Assembly: GCF_000746085.1 (NCBI RefSeq)
Contig: NZ_JQKO01000017.1
Location: 1 to 64,000 of the forward strand
From: Methylocapsa aurea
GTDB taxonomy: Bacteria > Pseudomonadota > Alphaproteobacteria > Rhizobiales > Beijerinckiaceae
DNA: 64,000 nucleotides
Direction of reading: 5' to 3'
The notes beneath the pieces are model-generated. The model made no database searches. It saw only the letters and a list, made by a program, of their open reading frames with translations, and was not told the DNA's origin. The position numbers and the translations under genes were made by a program. Of the stretch, positions 1-9,958 are shown piece after piece; the stretch's first letter is position 1; the number at the start of each line of letters is the position of its first letter.

Positions 1-1
1 C

Positions 2-883
2 GGCTTCCTCGACCGCACCGGCGACGAGATCCACACCTCGATGGAGGCGGGTCCGATGATCCGCAAGAACGAGATGAAATCGACGCCGTGGATCGCGGCT
101 TACGAGAATGCGAATGTCGATGTGGGCCTCGCCTGCGGCTTGCCGGGGCGGGCGCAGATCGGCAAGGGGATGTGGGCCGCTCCGGACCTGATGGCCGACA
201 TGCTGGCGCAAAAAATCGCCCATCCGCTGGCCGGCGCCAGCACCGCCTGGGTGCCCTCGCCGACGGCGGCGACGCTGCATGCGGTGCATTATCACAAGGT
301 CGACGTCGCCGCCCGGCAGGCGGAGCTGCGCAAGCGCGCCCCGGCGCGCCTTGCCGACCTGCTCTCCCTTCCGGTCAGCCGGACCAATTTCGCGCCGGAA
401 GACGTCGAGGAGGAGCTCGACAATAATTGCCAGGGCATTTTGGGCTATGTGGTGCGCTGGGTCGATCAGGGGATCGGCTGTTCGAAAGTGCCCGACATTC
501 ATGACGTCGGCCTGATGGAGGATCGGGCGACCTTGCGGATTTCGAGCCAGCACATCGCCAATTGGCTGCATCACGGGGTGGTCGGCGCGGCGCAGGTGCT
601 GGAGCGGCTGAAGCATATGGCGGCGGTGGTCGATCGGCAGAACGCCGGCGATCCGGCCTACCGGCCGATGGCGCCGAACTTCGACGGGCCGGCCTTCCTC
701 GCCGCCCAGGATCTGATCTTCAAAGGCCGCGACCAGAAAAACGGCTACACCGAAGAAATCCTCCACCAAAAACGCCGCCAGGCCAAGGCGGCGTATCTAC
801 AAGGGGGGTCGAACCGCTTTGAAGGTCTGAAGGGGGTCGCAACGCGGCTCGAGAAGGGCGAGTCTTTCGGCGGCGCCGATTGA
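2..883 (+). CDS. glcB: Malate synthase G, C-terminal part (5' end outside window)
   Basis: Condenses glyoxylate and acetyl-CoA to malate (glyoxylate shunt, C2 assimilation) in the cytosol. The frame is open from the first bases of the window, reading [19 protein letters not shown], and continues for about 293 residues to TGA. Segments typical of the long monomeric G isoform are visible: [41 protein letters not shown] and [18 protein letters not shown]. The full family length is about 720 residues, so some 430 N-terminal residues lie upstream. Recognition is by family resemblance and is strong. The next gene starts 230 bp downstream, and I see no clear terminator between them. Confidence 0.95.
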   Translation, partial: GFLDRTGDEIHTSMEAGPMIRKNEMKSTPWIAAYENANVDVGLACGLPGRAQIGKGMWAAPDLMADMLAQKIAHPLAGASTAWVPSPTAATLHAVHYHKVDVAARQAELRKRAPARLADLLSLPVSRTNFAPEDVEEELDNNCQGILGYVVRWVDQGIGCSKVPDIHDVGLMEDRATLRISSQHIANWLHHGVVGAAQVLERLKHMAAVVDRQNAGDPAYRPMAPNFDGPAFLAAQDLIFKGRDQKNGYTEEILHQKRRQAKAAYLQGGSNRFEGLKGVATRLEKGESFGGAD

Positions 884-1113
884 GGCGCCCTTTTGAGCAG
901 GGCGACCTATTTGACACGCATCGCCGAGCCGAATAGTGCATTTTCATGCGAAATGGATAGAGTTCGCGTCAAGAAATCGACGATGAACAGGCCGCAAAAA
1001 CGGCGATCTCTTCGCGTGGGGTTTGGGAGGTCGGTCTTGCGCAAGGCGGTCTCGATGCTCGGGCGGGTCGCATCCCCTCCACGCCGCCGCCGCTCTCTTT
1101 GGCGCGCGCGGCC

Positions 1114-2064
1114 ATGACCGATCTGGCCTCCGCCACGAGACGCCGCCTTTTGCTCGGGGGATTTTGCCTGTGCTGCTTGCCGGGCGCGATCAGACGGGGC
1201 GAGGCCAGCCCTGGCCCTTTCGCGAGCGAGGAAATCGCCGAAGGCATCCATATTCGTCGCGGCGTCGATGAAGATGCATCGCTGGCGAACCGAGACGCCA
1301 TCGCCAATATCGGCTTCATCATTGGCCGCGATGGCGTGCTCGTCGCCGATCCCGGCGGCAGTTTGACGGACGGCGAAAACCTGCGCGCGACGATAAGACA
1401 AAAGACGAATCTGCCGATCAGATTTGTCGTCATGAGCCATGTCCATCCAGACCATATTTTCGGCGCCGGCGCATTCCGGCAAGACAATCCTGTTTTTGTC
1501 GGCCACGCCCGCCTTGCTCAGGCGCTGCTTCAGCGCGGCGAATATTACCGCAGCGTCCTTGCGACTATGCTGGGATCGGAGCGGGCCGGACCAGTCGTTG
1601 CGCCGACGATGCTGGTGAGCGACAAAACCGAAATTGATCTTGGCGATCGCCTCATCGAGGCTAGGGCGCATGGCCCGGCCCATACGACATGCGACTTGAG
1701 CCTTTTTGACAAGAAGACCGGGACGTTGTTTCCGGCGGATCTGCTCTTCGTCCGCCGGGCGCCCTCGCTCGATGGCGGCTTGCGGGGTTGGCTCAAAGAA
1801 CTCGCTGCGTTGAAGCAGCGTGGCGCGGCGCGCGCGGTTCCCGGTCATGGTCCAGTTTCAATCGACTGGCCGGCGGGGTCGACGGACATCGAACGTTACT
1901 TGACCACGTTGGAGCGTGAGACCCGGCAGGCGGTCGCTGATAGCGTCGGCATCGAGGCCGCAGTTCGGACGGTCGCCAGCTCCGAACGCGACAAGTGGCT
2001 GCTTTTTGATGAGTACAACGGCCGCAATGTCACCGAGGCTTATAGGGAGCTGGAGTGGCAGTGA
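1114..2064 (+). CDS. Quinoprotein relay system zinc metallohydrolase (MBL fold)
   Basis: Exported metallo-beta-lactamase-fold protein of about 316 residues, of the type that travels with PQQ-dependent dehydrogenases. The N-terminus (ATRRRLLLGGFCLCC) looks like a Tat or Sec signal. The zinc motif H-x-H-x-D-H is at residues 109-114, and later His residues (AHGPAHTTCD, VPGHGPVS) complete the usual set. ATG 1114 was preferred to an in-frame TTG at 1099 because it sits just before the twin-Arg stretch. It is the first gene of a three-gene run with the SoxYZ-like and CXXCW proteins. The substrate is unknown for the family. A TTGACA at 911 could be a -35 box, but its partner is weak. Confidence 0.85.
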   Translation: MTDLASATRRRLLLGGFCLCCLPGAIRRGEASPGPFASEEIAEGIHIRRGVDEDASLANRDAIANIGFIIGRDGVLVADPGGSLTDGENLRATIRQKTNLPIRFVVMSHVHPDHIFGAGAFRQDNPVFVGHARLAQALLQRGEYYRSVLATMLGSERAGPVVAPTMLVSDKTEIDLGDRLIEARAHGPAHTTCDLSLFDKKTGTLFPADLLFVRRAPSLDGGLRGWLKELAALKQRGAARAVPGHGPVSIDWPAGSTDIERYLTTLERETRQAVADSVGIEAAVRTVASSERDKWLLFDEYNGRNVTEAYRELEWQ

Positions 2065-2086
2065 TGCGAGGCGCAAATCGTTGGAG

Positions 2087-2896
2087 ATGGACATGAAGGG
2101 ACTGCAATTGGGATGGGCTCTTGCATGCATGCTCCTCTTCGCAGCCGCGGCGGCGGCGCAGGACGACGAGACTGCGCGGGCGGAGCGTTGGAAGGATTTG
2201 CGGCAAACTCTTTTCGGCGACAGGCCGGTGCGCGACGGCGCCGGCAAGATCGCGCTGGAAGCGCCGGAGCGCGCGCTCGACGCGGCATTGGTCCCGGTTG
2301 CAATCACCGTCCAGAACCCGAAAAATGTGAAGGCGCTCTATCTCGTGATCGATGACAATCCGGCGCCGGTCGCGGCTCATGTCACCTATGGACCGGCGGG
2401 AGATCCGGAAAGCCTGAAGCTTCGGGTTCGAGTGAACCAATATACCAACATGCGCGCGATCGAAGAGACTTTGCAGGGCGAGCTTTACGAGAGCGTTCGC
2501 CTCGTCAAGGCGGCTGGAGGCTGCTCCGCGCCAGCCGGCGATTACGATGAGGCAAATCTGGCGGACATGGGGCAAATGAAGCTGCGCCCCGTTGGCGGTC
2601 CAGCCCCCACGGAGGGATTTGAAGCGCAGCTCCTGATTCGCCACCCGAACTTCAATGGCATGCAAATGGATCCGATCACGCGCGGCTATACGCCCGCAAG
2701 GTTCCTGAAAAGCATTGATGTCGCCTATAACGGCGAAAAAGCGTTTCACCTCGAAAGCGACATTTCCCTGGCGACGGATCCCGCCATTGCATTTCGCGTC
2801 AAGGGACCGAGGAAGGGCAAGCTGGCGGTCGACGCCGCGGACAGCGCGAATGGCGTTTTCAAGCATATATTTGATCTTGCCGAACAGGGAAGCTGA
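2087..2896 (+). CDS. Quinoprotein dehydrogenase-associated SoxYZ-like carrier protein
   Basis: Periplasmic protein of about 269 residues. It has a signal peptide (LGWALACMLLFAAAAAAQ), a SoxY-like domain with a Cys at residue 146 in the context KAAGGCSAPAG, and then a SoxZ-like domain from about residue 175 to the end. SoxYZ proteins carry sulfur intermediates on a SoxY Cys. In this fused family, found beside PQQ dehydrogenases, the cargo is not established. The start is ATG 2087 or ATG 2093 (MDMKG), both shortly after the metallohydrolase stop at 2064. The next gene begins 1 bp after its stop, which indicates translational coupling. Confidence 0.85.
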   Translation: MDMKGLQLGWALACMLLFAAAAAAQDDETARAERWKDLRQTLFGDRPVRDGAGKIALEAPERALDAALVPVAITVQNPKNVKALYLVIDDNPAPVAAHVTYGPAGDPESLKLRVRVNQYTNMRAIEETLQGELYESVRLVKAAGGCSAPAGDYDEANLADMGQMKLRPVGGPAPTEGFEAQLLIRHPNFNGMQMDPITRGYTPARFLKSIDVAYNGEKAFHLESDISLATDPAIAFRVKGPRKGKLAVDAADSANGVFKHIFDLAEQGS

Positions 2897-2897
2897 G

Positions 2898-3479
2898 ATG
2901 GCCGCCGCGCGCCGTCTTTCGATGGGTCTTGCCGGCGTGTTGCAATGCCTGCCGCTCTGCGTTTTCGCTGCGTTGGCATTGGCGCAGGCGCCTGAACCGC
3001 AAGGCTTTTGGACCGGCGCCATGCAAGGCGAGACGCCGCCAACGCTCTCCGGCGGCGAAGTGATTCATACCGAAGCGCTGGCGGAAATCACGGCTCGCGG
3101 CGGGATCATCTTGGTCGATGTCGACAGCTCCCCGCGACGTCCCGCCAATCTCGCCGCCACCGCGATCTGGAAGCCCTTGGCGCATCGAAACATCAAGGGG
3201 AGCGTCTGGATTCCAGGCGCCGGAGCTGGCGACCTCGACGACGCTATGAACGGCTTCTTTCGCGACCGGCTGATGGCGCTGACCGGCGGCGATTTGGAGC
3301 GCCCGATAGCCTTTTATTGCCATCCGAGATGCTGGGGCAGCTGGAACGCGGCCAAGCGCGCGATCGGCTTCGGCTATCGAAATGTCTATTGGTATCCCGA
3401 CGGGGTCGAAGGCTGGCAGGAGGCCGGTCATCCACTTGTCGCGGCGCAGCCCGAAGGCCCCGATCAGGCGGAGCGCTGA
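2898..3479 (+). CDS. PQQ-dependent catabolism-associated CXXCW-motif rhodanese-like protein
   Basis: Exported protein of about 193 residues with a signal peptide (LAGVLQCLPLCVFAALALAQA) and a rhodanese-like body. The diagnostic motif FYCHPRCWGSWNAAKRA places Cys 141, Cys 145 and Trp 146, that is, C-x3-C-W. Family members occur in clusters for PQQ-dependent alcohol or polyvinyl alcohol-type oxidation, and their chemistry is unproven. It begins 1 bp after the SoxYZ-like stop and closes the three-gene operon. No PQQ dehydrogenase, cytochrome or pqq gene is in the window, so the partner enzyme must be encoded elsewhere. Confidence 0.85.
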   Translation: MAAARRLSMGLAGVLQCLPLCVFAALALAQAPEPQGFWTGAMQGETPPTLSGGEVIHTEALAEITARGGIILVDVDSSPRRPANLAATAIWKPLAHRNIKGSVWIPGAGAGDLDDAMNGFFRDRLMALTGGDLERPIAFYCHPRCWGSWNAAKRAIGFGYRNVYWYPDGVEGWQEAGHPLVAAQPEGPDQAER

Positions 3480-3669
3480 GACGCCAGGACGAAAGGCGTG
3501 ATCGCGCGCGCCGCTGTGGAGCCCTGATCGAATCCCGCACGGCGTTGCGGATCGAACACAGTCAGGCTGAAGCCGGCATGGTAGCGTTATTACCGTTCGG
3601 CTCCCCATCGGTCCCGAACGTTGCAAGCGCTTCAAACTCATCCCAAGCGATAGTGATAAAGGACGGCCG

Positions 3670-5385
3670 ATGTTTGACGAGGTCGGTGGGGGCTCTGCGC
3701 CTGGCGGACGCGGCTCATCCGGCCGTTGCGCGCCCCGCGATCCAGCGCGATTCGGCTCCGCCCGGCTTGAGATTGACGGCAATCCCCGCGGCCATTGGGT
3801 AGCTCGTCTCGCGCTGATTGCTGGCGTGTTGTTGCCGGCGGCGGGTTGTGCGGTCGGCCCGGATTTCGCGCGGCCATCGGCTCCGATCGCCGAGCAATGG
3901 CTCGAATCCGGCAGCAAATCGATTCAGGCCGATCGCCAGGAATATCGAGATTGGTGGAAGGTCTTCCGCGACCCGATCCTCAATCGGCTGATCGAGATCG
4001 CCTACGATCAAAACCTCACCCTGTTGAGCGCCGGAACCCGTGTGCTGGAAGCCCGCGCGCAATTGGGAATCGCCATCGGCGAGTTCTATCCGCAAACACA
4101 ACAGGGAACGGGCGCGACGACATATAATCGGCCGAGCCATGCCGACGCCGCCGCGAGCCCGCAAGCATCGCTAACGAATTTCTGGCAGTCGACGTTGGCG
4201 GCGCGCGCCACTTGGGAACTGGATTTCTGGGGCAAATTCCGTCGCGGCGTCGAATCGGCGGACGCCGCCTATCTTGCCTCCATCGCGACCTATGACGAGG
4301 TCCTCGTCGCGCTTCTTGGCGACGTCGCGAAGACCTATATCGGCATTCGCACGATCGAAAAGCAGATCGCCATCGCCCGCGCCAATGTCCACAGGCAGAG
4401 GCAGGCCTTGGCGATCGCGCGCGACAGGTTCAAGGGCGGCGCCGCCACCAAGCTCGATGTTTACCAGGCGGAAAATGTCCTTGGCGCGACCGAGGCGACG
4501 ATCCCGCAATTGACGATCCAATTGCAGCAGGGACAGAACGCCCTGCGCGTTCTCCTCGGGATGAGCCCGCAGCCCTTGGGCTTTCTTCTCGCAGGATCGA
4601 CTGGAAAAATACCGGTTGCGCCAGGCAAAGTCTTCGTCGGCATTCCGACGGACCTGCTGCGCCGTCGACCGGACGTGCGCGCCGCCGAATTGCGGGCCGC
4701 GGCGCAGAGCGCCCAAATCGGCGTCGCCGCGGCGGAGCTTTATCCGGCGATCAGCCTGACCGGCCGGCTCGGCGGTTCTGCGAGCACGCTCAATGGCAAT
4801 ACGCTTGGCCAGCTCTTCACTCCGGCCGCACTTGCCTACTCCTTTGGCCCAACGTTCCAGTGGAACATCCTCAATTATGGCCAGATCACCAACAATGTGC
4901 GTTTGCAGGACGCAACGCTGCAGCAATATCTGGTCGATTATCAGAACGCCGTGTTGAAAGCGCAGCAGGATGTGGAGAATGGCATTTCGGCCTATCTGCA
5001 GTCGCGGGTCCAGGCTGGATATCTGCGCTACAGCGTCAGTGCGGCGAAGGGCGCGGTAAGCATCTCGCTCCTCCAATATCAGCAGGGGACGCGCGATTTC
5101 ACCGCGGTGCTGCTTGCCGAGCAAAATCTCTATCAGGCGGAAAACAATCTGGCCCTCGCCGAGGGCAACATTCCCCTCGGGTTGACTTCCGTCTACCGGG
5201 CGCTGGGCGGCGGCTGGCAGATCCGCGAGGGCAATGATTTCGTGCCGCCGGCGGTCAACGCCGAAATGCGGGCGCGGACCGACTGGGGCGAGGTCTTGCC
5301 GCCTGCGGGAGCGCCGCAACCGCCGGCGCCGGGCTTGCCGGGCCCCGAGGATGAAGGGCCAACGGTCCGGGCGCCGGAATGGTGA
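3670..5385 (+). CDS. RND efflux outer membrane lipoprotein, NodT/OprM family
   Basis: TolC-type channel of an RND tripartite pump, about 571 residues. A lipobox LLPAAGC puts the acylated Cys at residue 60, followed by AVGPDFARP, typical of NodT/OprM. Two outer-membrane efflux repeats follow (WWKVFRDPILNRLIEIAYDQN and the later NEALP-like region IPTDLLRRRPDVRAAELRAAAQ). The stretch before the lipobox is unusually long, and no ATG/GTG/TTG suitable for a shorter start is visible, so either the N-terminus is genuinely long or the true start is noncanonical. The C-terminal tail is Pro-rich. The stop overlaps the start of the adaptor gene (ATGGTGA). It exports drugs or solvents of unknown identity. 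Confidence 0.93.
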   Translation: MFDEVGGGSAPGGRGSSGRCAPRDPARFGSARLEIDGNPRGHWVARLALIAGVLLPAAGCAVGPDFARPSAPIAEQWLESGSKSIQADRQEYRDWWKVFRDPILNRLIEIAYDQNLTLLSAGTRVLEARAQLGIAIGEFYPQTQQGTGATTYNRPSHADAAASPQASLTNFWQSTLAARATWELDFWGKFRRGVESADAAYLASIATYDEVLVALLGDVAKTYIGIRTIEKQIAIARANVHRQRQALAIARDRFKGGAATKLDVYQAENVLGATEATIPQLTIQLQQGQNALRVLLGMSPQPLGFLLAGSTGKIPVAPGKVFVGIPTDLLRRRPDVRAAELRAAAQSAQIGVAAAELYPAISLTGRLGGSASTLNGNTLGQLFTPAALAYSFGPTFQWNILNYGQITNNVRLQDATLQQYLVDYQNAVLKAQQDVENGISAYLQSRVQAGYLRYSVSAAKGAVSISLLQYQQGTRDFTAVLLAEQNLYQAENNLALAEGNIPLGLTSVYRALGGGWQIREGNDFVPPAVNAEMRARTDWGEVLPPAGAPQPPAPGLPGPEDEGPTVRAPEW

Positions 5386-6749
5386 GTTTTCCAGCAAAAG
5401 GGCGTTCCGCCATGGGGTCGAGATCGATTGAAACAGCGCGCCTGCGGCGTTTTGCGAAAAAGGCCGCGCGCCGGACGCCAAACCGCGCCCTGGTCTTGGC
5501 GGTTGTAATGTCGACGGTCGGCGGTTGCTGGGCGGGTGAAAGCCAGGCGGCGTCCTGGTGGGATGCGTTGTTCGCCAGGCAACCTGCAGCCGAAACCAAG
5601 CAGCCTCAGACCGAGGAAGCGCAGCCTCATCCAGACCCGCCGCCGCAGGCGACATCCGCCGCCCCGCCGCCGACGATCCCAGTGGTGCGACCCAAGGTCC
5701 AGACGGTGACCGATTATGTCGAGGTCACCGGCAACGCCGCTTCCACGAACACGGTCAAGCTCATAGCCCGCATTGAGGGCTATCTGGAGAAGCTGCATTT
5801 CGCCGATGGCGCACTCGTCAAGAAGGGCGATCTTCTCTTCACGATCCAGCAAGATCAGTACAAGGCTCAATTGCAACAGGCGCAGGCGCAGCTTATGGCG
5901 CAGCAGGCGGCGCTTTTTTACGCCAAGACCGAGGTCGCCCGCTACACCGCGCTGCTCCGGAAGGACGCCGCGACTCAGACCGAGGTTGACCACTGGAATT
6001 ACGAGCAGAAGAAGGCGGAGGCTGGGATTATCGGGGCGCAGGCGCAGATCGAGATCGCCAAGTTGAATCTGGATTATACGGAAGTCAGAGCCCCGTTTGA
6101 CGGCCTGATGGGCAAGCATCTGGTTGATCCTTGGAATGTCGTCGGCGGTCCCGGCCAACCGACCGCGCTGGCCGAAATCCTCCAGCTCAGTCCGATCTAC
6201 GTGGTCGCCACATTGAGCGAGCAGCAAGTGTTGCAGATCCGCGCCAACATCAATCAGCGCCGGCTCGCGCTTCCAGATCTCGTCAGGATCCCGATCGACG
6301 TCGGGCTTGAGAACGGGACCAGCTTTCCCTACCACGGAACGATTGAATATGTGGCGCCGGGAATCGATCCTTCGACCGGAACGCTGCTGGTGCGCGGAAT
6401 CCTGCCGAACGCGGATCGCGCGCTGCTGCCGGGTTTCTTCGTCCGTATGCGCCTGCCGAAGGGCCGCGTGGCGGACAATGCGCTGCTGGTTCCGAACCGC
6501 GCCTTGGGGGAAGACCAGGGCGGCCGTTATTTGCTGGTCCTGAACAAGGACGATGTCGTCGAGCAGCGCTATGTGCAGATCGGGGAGCTCGTTGGCGCGT
6601 TGAGAGTGATTGAGTCCGGCCTCGCGCCTGACGAGCGCGTCGTCATCGGCGAGTTGTGGCGCGCCTCGCCGGGCGTCAAGGTGAAGCCTAAACTATTGAC
6701 GACCGACGCGGCGCCCGATGGCGCAGCTGCGGGGAGCGACCGGCCATGA
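5379..6749 (+). CDS. RND efflux periplasmic adaptor (HlyD/AcrA family)
   Basis: Membrane fusion subunit, about 456 residues. The N-terminal hydrophobic segment (ALVLAVVMSTVGGC) resembles a lipobox signal. Next come the lipoyl half-motifs (VKLIARIEGYLEKLHFADGA, LNLDYTEVRAPFDGLMG) flanking a coiled-coil hairpin rich in Gln/Ala (about residues 160-215), then the beta-barrel domain (GTIEYVAPGIDPSTGTLLVRG). ATG 5379 overlaps the preceding stop by 7 bp. ATG 5412 is an alternative start that would remove 11 residues. The stop overlaps the pump gene start at 6746, so all three genes are translationally coupled. Confidence 0.93.
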   Translation: MVSFPAKGRSAMGSRSIETARLRRFAKKAARRTPNRALVLAVVMSTVGGCWAGESQAASWWDALFARQPAAETKQPQTEEAQPHPDPPPQATSAAPPPTIPVVRPKVQTVTDYVEVTGNAASTNTVKLIARIEGYLEKLHFADGALVKKGDLLFTIQQDQYKAQLQQAQAQLMAQQAALFYAKTEVARYTALLRKDAATQTEVDHWNYEQKKAEAGIIGAQAQIEIAKLNLDYTEVRAPFDGLMGKHLVDPWNVVGGPGQPTALAEILQLSPIYVVATLSEQQVLQIRANINQRRLALPDLVRIPIDVGLENGTSFPYHGTIEYVAPGIDPSTGTLLVRGILPNADRALLPGFFVRMRLPKGRVADNALLVPNRALGEDQGGRYLLVLNKDDVVEQRYVQIGELVGALRVIESGLAPDERVVIGELWRASPGVKVKPKLLTTDAAPDGAAAGSDRP

Positions 6750-9700
6750 TTTCGAAATTCTTCATTGAGCATCCGGTGCTGGCGAATGTGCTGGCGATCG
6801 TCCTGGTGCTGATCGGCGCGGTCGCCCTCTATGCGCTGCCGGTTTCCGAATATCCGAACGTGGTGCCGCCAACGGTGCAGGTCACCACGAGCTATCCCGG
6901 CGCCAGCCCGCAGACGGTCATAGACACGGTCGCCCTTCCGATCGAGCTGCAGGTCAATGGCGTCGACCACATGCTCTATATGGAGTCGACCAGCGCGGCC
7001 GATGGCACCTACACCTTGACGGTGACCTTCGACATCGGCACCGATCCGGACATGGATCAGGTTCTGGTCCAGAACCGCGTCGCGATCGCGCTCGCCTCGT
7101 TGCCCCAGGCGGTGCAGGCGCAGGGCGTCACCATTCAAAAGAAAAACACTGCTATCCTCCAGATCGTGACTCTCGAGTCGCCAACGGGCCGCTACGACGG
7201 CCTTTACATGAGCAATTACGCGACTATCAATTTGGTCAATGAGCTGGCGCGTCTGCCAGGCGTTGGCAGCGTCAACGTGATCGGCGCCGGCAATTACGCG
7301 ATGCGGATCTGGATGGATCCGCAGAAGCTCTATTCGTTCGGCCTGGAGCCGAAGGATGTGATCACCGTCATTCGGCAGCAAAGTCAGGAGGTGGCGGCCG
7401 GACAGATCGGCATGCCGCCGGCGCCAAAGGGCCAGGAATTCCAATATACGGTGGATATCCAGTCTCGAATGACCGACCCTGCGCAATTCGGCGAGATCAT
7501 CATCAAGGATCAGACCGCGCAGGGAGGACGCCTCGTTCGGCTGAAGGACATCGGGCGAATCGAACTTGGCGCGCAGACCTATACGCGGGATTTCAAACTG
7601 AACGGGAAGGCGGGCGCGGGCATCGCCATCTATCAAACGCCCGAGGCCAATTCGCTGACGGTCGCGAAGGAGGTCGAGGCGAAGATGACGCAACTCGCCC
7701 GCCGCTTTCCGCAAGGCCTATCCTACTCGATCCCTTTCGACACCACGGTCTTCGTCAAGGCGTCTATTTCGGACGTCTATGCGACCTTGTACGAAGCCGG
7801 CGTGCTGGTCCTGATCGTGATCCTGGTCTTCCTGCAGAATTTTCGCGCCATGCTGGTGCCGGCGACGACGGTTCCGGTCACCATCATCGGGGCTTTCGCC
7901 GGGATGGCGGCGCTTGGCTTCACCATCAACCTCTCCACCTTGTTCGGGATCGTGCTGGCGATCGGCATCGTGGTCGACGATGCGATCGTCATCGTCGAAG
8001 GCGTGTCGAAATATATCGAAAAAGGCATGTCCGGCCATGACGCCGCAATCAAGGCGATGAACGAATTGTTCGGGCCGATCATCGGCATTACATTGGTGCT
8101 CATGTCGGTGTTTCTGCCGGCGGCTTTCGTGCCTGGCCTGACCGGAAAGATGTTCGCGCAGTTCGCGCTTGTGATCGCGGCGACGGCCCTGATCAGCGCG
8201 ATCAACGCGGCGACCCTCAAGCCGACCCAATGCGCGCTTTGGCTGCGCGAGCCGGTCCCGCTCGATCAGCGCAATTTTTTCTATCGGGCCTTCAACACTG
8301 TCTATGATCGACTTGAAAATGCCTATGCGGCGCTGGTCGGCCGCATGGTGCGGCGAAGCGGTTGGATGGTTCTGATCGCTTTCGTTCTCGCGGGGCTCGG
8401 CCTATGGGGCATGGCCCGCCTGCCGACAGCCTTCATCCCCAATGAGGACCAGGGCTACGCCATGATCGCGGTCCAATTGCCGGATGGCGCCTCGCTGGAG
8501 AGAACCACGGCGGCGTTGGATCTTGTGACCAAAGTGGCCCGCGAGACTCCGGGGGTCGAAAATGCGATTGCGATCGCCGGTCAATCGGTGCTCGACAATA
8601 GCGCCACGCTGGCCAATGGCGGCGTGGAATATGTGATCTTCAAGGACTGGAGCCTGCGGGAGAAGGCCGAGGGCGAGGACCTCAGATCGATCCTGGAGCG
8701 CCTTCAGGGCGCCCTCGGCTCGTTGCCGGACGGCAAGGCCGTGGTGTTGGTTCCGCCGCCGATCCAGGGCATCGGCAACGCGGGCGGCTTTGATATGCAG
8801 GCCGAATTGCTTGGCGGAAGCTTCAACTATCGGAAGTTGAACGAACTCACCCAGCAAATGGTCAAGACGGCCGACGCCGAGCCGCACTTGCAACATGTCC
8901 TCACAACGTTCCGTCCCTCAGCGCCTCATGTTGCGGTCACGGTCGATCGCGACAGGGCGGAAACGCTGAAAGTCTCGGTCGGCGACGTGTTCTCGACCCT
9001 GACGGCCTATCTGGGCTCGACTTACGTCAATCAGTTCAACAAGTTCGGTCAGTCGTACCAGGTCTATGTGCAGGCCGACTCCCAGTTCCGCCTGCACCCC
9101 GAGGACCTGCTCGACCTTTATGTGCGCAATAAGAATCAGGAGATGGTTCCGGTCAGCGCGATTGCGCAAATAGGGCCGGTGGTGGCGCCTCCGCTGATCA
9201 CGCTCTACAACCTGTTTCCATCCTCGACGATTGTTGGCGGCCCGGCGCCGGGATTCAGTTCAGGAGAGTCGATGGCGACCATGGAGCGAATTGCGCAAGA
9301 GACGCTGCCAAGCGACGTCGCTTATGAATGGAGCGGAATGTCTTATCAGCAGAAGGTGGTGGGAAATCAGCTTCTCTACGTATTCGCCCTGTCGATCTTG
9401 CTGGTCTATCTATGCCTCGCCGGACAATATGAAAGCTGGATCCTGCCGCTTGCCGTGCTTTCGGCGGTGCCGCTGGCGCTGTTGGGGCCGGCGATTGCGC
9501 TGACCAGCCTTGGCGTCGCCAACAATCTCTACACGCAGATCGGCTTGATGCTGCTGATCGCTCTGTCGGCCAAGAACGGCATTCTGATCGTCGAGGTGGC
9601 GCGTGAGCGCCGAATCGTCGATGGCTTGCCGATCCTCGAGGCGGCGGTGGAGGCGGCGCGCACGCGGTTCCGGCCGATTTTAATGACCTCCTTCGCCTTT

Positions 9701-9919
9701 ATTCTTGGCGTTGTGCCGCTGGTCGTCGCCACCGGAGCCGGAGCCAATGCGCGCCGCTCGCTCGGCATCAGCGTGTTCAGCGGGATGATCGCGTCGACAT
9801 GCCTGGCGGTGCTTTTCGTGCCCTCATTTTTTGCGTTGCTGCAGAAGCTGCAGGAGGGCAAAGGAGCCAAGAACAATTCGGCCAAGAAAGATCCAGCGGA
9901 GGCGAACGCCAGCCCCTGA
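6746..9919 (+). CDS. RND multidrug efflux permease, HAE1 family (AcrB/MexF-like)
   Basis: Inner-membrane proton/drug antiporter of 1057 residues, the normal HAE1 length. It begins MISKFFIEHPVLANVLAIVLVLIGAVA, as AcrB homologues do. The proton-relay pair Asp411-Asp412 is in GIVVDDAIVIVEGV, and the second transmembrane half (LSILLVYLCLAGQYESW, AKNGILIVEVA) is complete. It is the third gene of the pump operon. No TetR or LysR regulator lies beside it, so its control cannot be inferred from context. Substrates are not predictable from the sequence. Confidence 0.95.
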   Translation: MISKFFIEHPVLANVLAIVLVLIGAVALYALPVSEYPNVVPPTVQVTTSYPGASPQTVIDTVALPIELQVNGVDHMLYMESTSAADGTYTLTVTFDIGTDPDMDQVLVQNRVAIALASLPQAVQAQGVTIQKKNTAILQIVTLESPTGRYDGLYMSNYATINLVNELARLPGVGSVNVIGAGNYAMRIWMDPQKLYSFGLEPKDVITVIRQQSQEVAAGQIGMPPAPKGQEFQYTVDIQSRMTDPAQFGEIIIKDQTAQGGRLVRLKDIGRIELGAQTYTRDFKLNGKAGAGIAIYQTPEANSLTVAKEVEAKMTQLARRFPQGLSYSIPFDTTVFVKASISDVYATLYEAGVLVLIVILVFLQNFRAMLVPATTVPVTIIGAFAGMAALGFTINLSTLFGIVLAIGIVVDDAIVIVEGVSKYIEKGMSGHDAAIKAMNELFGPIIGITLVLMSVFLPAAFVPGLTGKMFAQFALVIAATALISAINAATLKPTQCALWLREPVPLDQRNFFYRAFNTVYDRLENAYAALVGRMVRRSGWMVLIAFVLAGLGLWGMARLPTAFIPNEDQGYAMIAVQLPDGASLERTTAALDLVTKVARETPGVENAIAIAGQSVLDNSATLANGGVEYVIFKDWSLREKAEGEDLRSILERLQGALGSLPDGKAVVLVPPPIQGIGNAGGFDMQAELLGGSFNYRKLNELTQQMVKTADAEPHLQHVLTTFRPSAPHVAVTVDRDRAETLKVSVGDVFSTLTAYLGSTYVNQFNKFGQSYQVYVQADSQFRLHPEDLLDLYVRNKNQEMVPVSAIAQIGPVVAPPLITLYNLFPSSTIVGGPAPGFSSGESMATMERIAQETLPSDVAYEWSGMSYQQKVVGNQLLYVFALSILLVYLCLAGQYESWILPLAVLSAVPLALLGPAIALTSLGVANNLYTQIGLMLLIALSAKNGILIVEVARERRIVDGLPILEAAVEAARTRFRPILMTSFAFILGVVPLVVATGAGANARRSLGISVFSGMIASTCLAVLFVPSFFALLQKLQEGKGAKNNSAKKDPAEANASP

Positions 9920-9958
9920 GTCGAGCATCTCTCCTGCGATCTGGACGGATCGCGGCGG

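Noticed and set aside
907-1848. 313-codon minus-strand frame opposite the zinc metallohydrolase
   Set aside because: Shadow of the metallohydrolase, whose zinc motif and signal peptide are clear.
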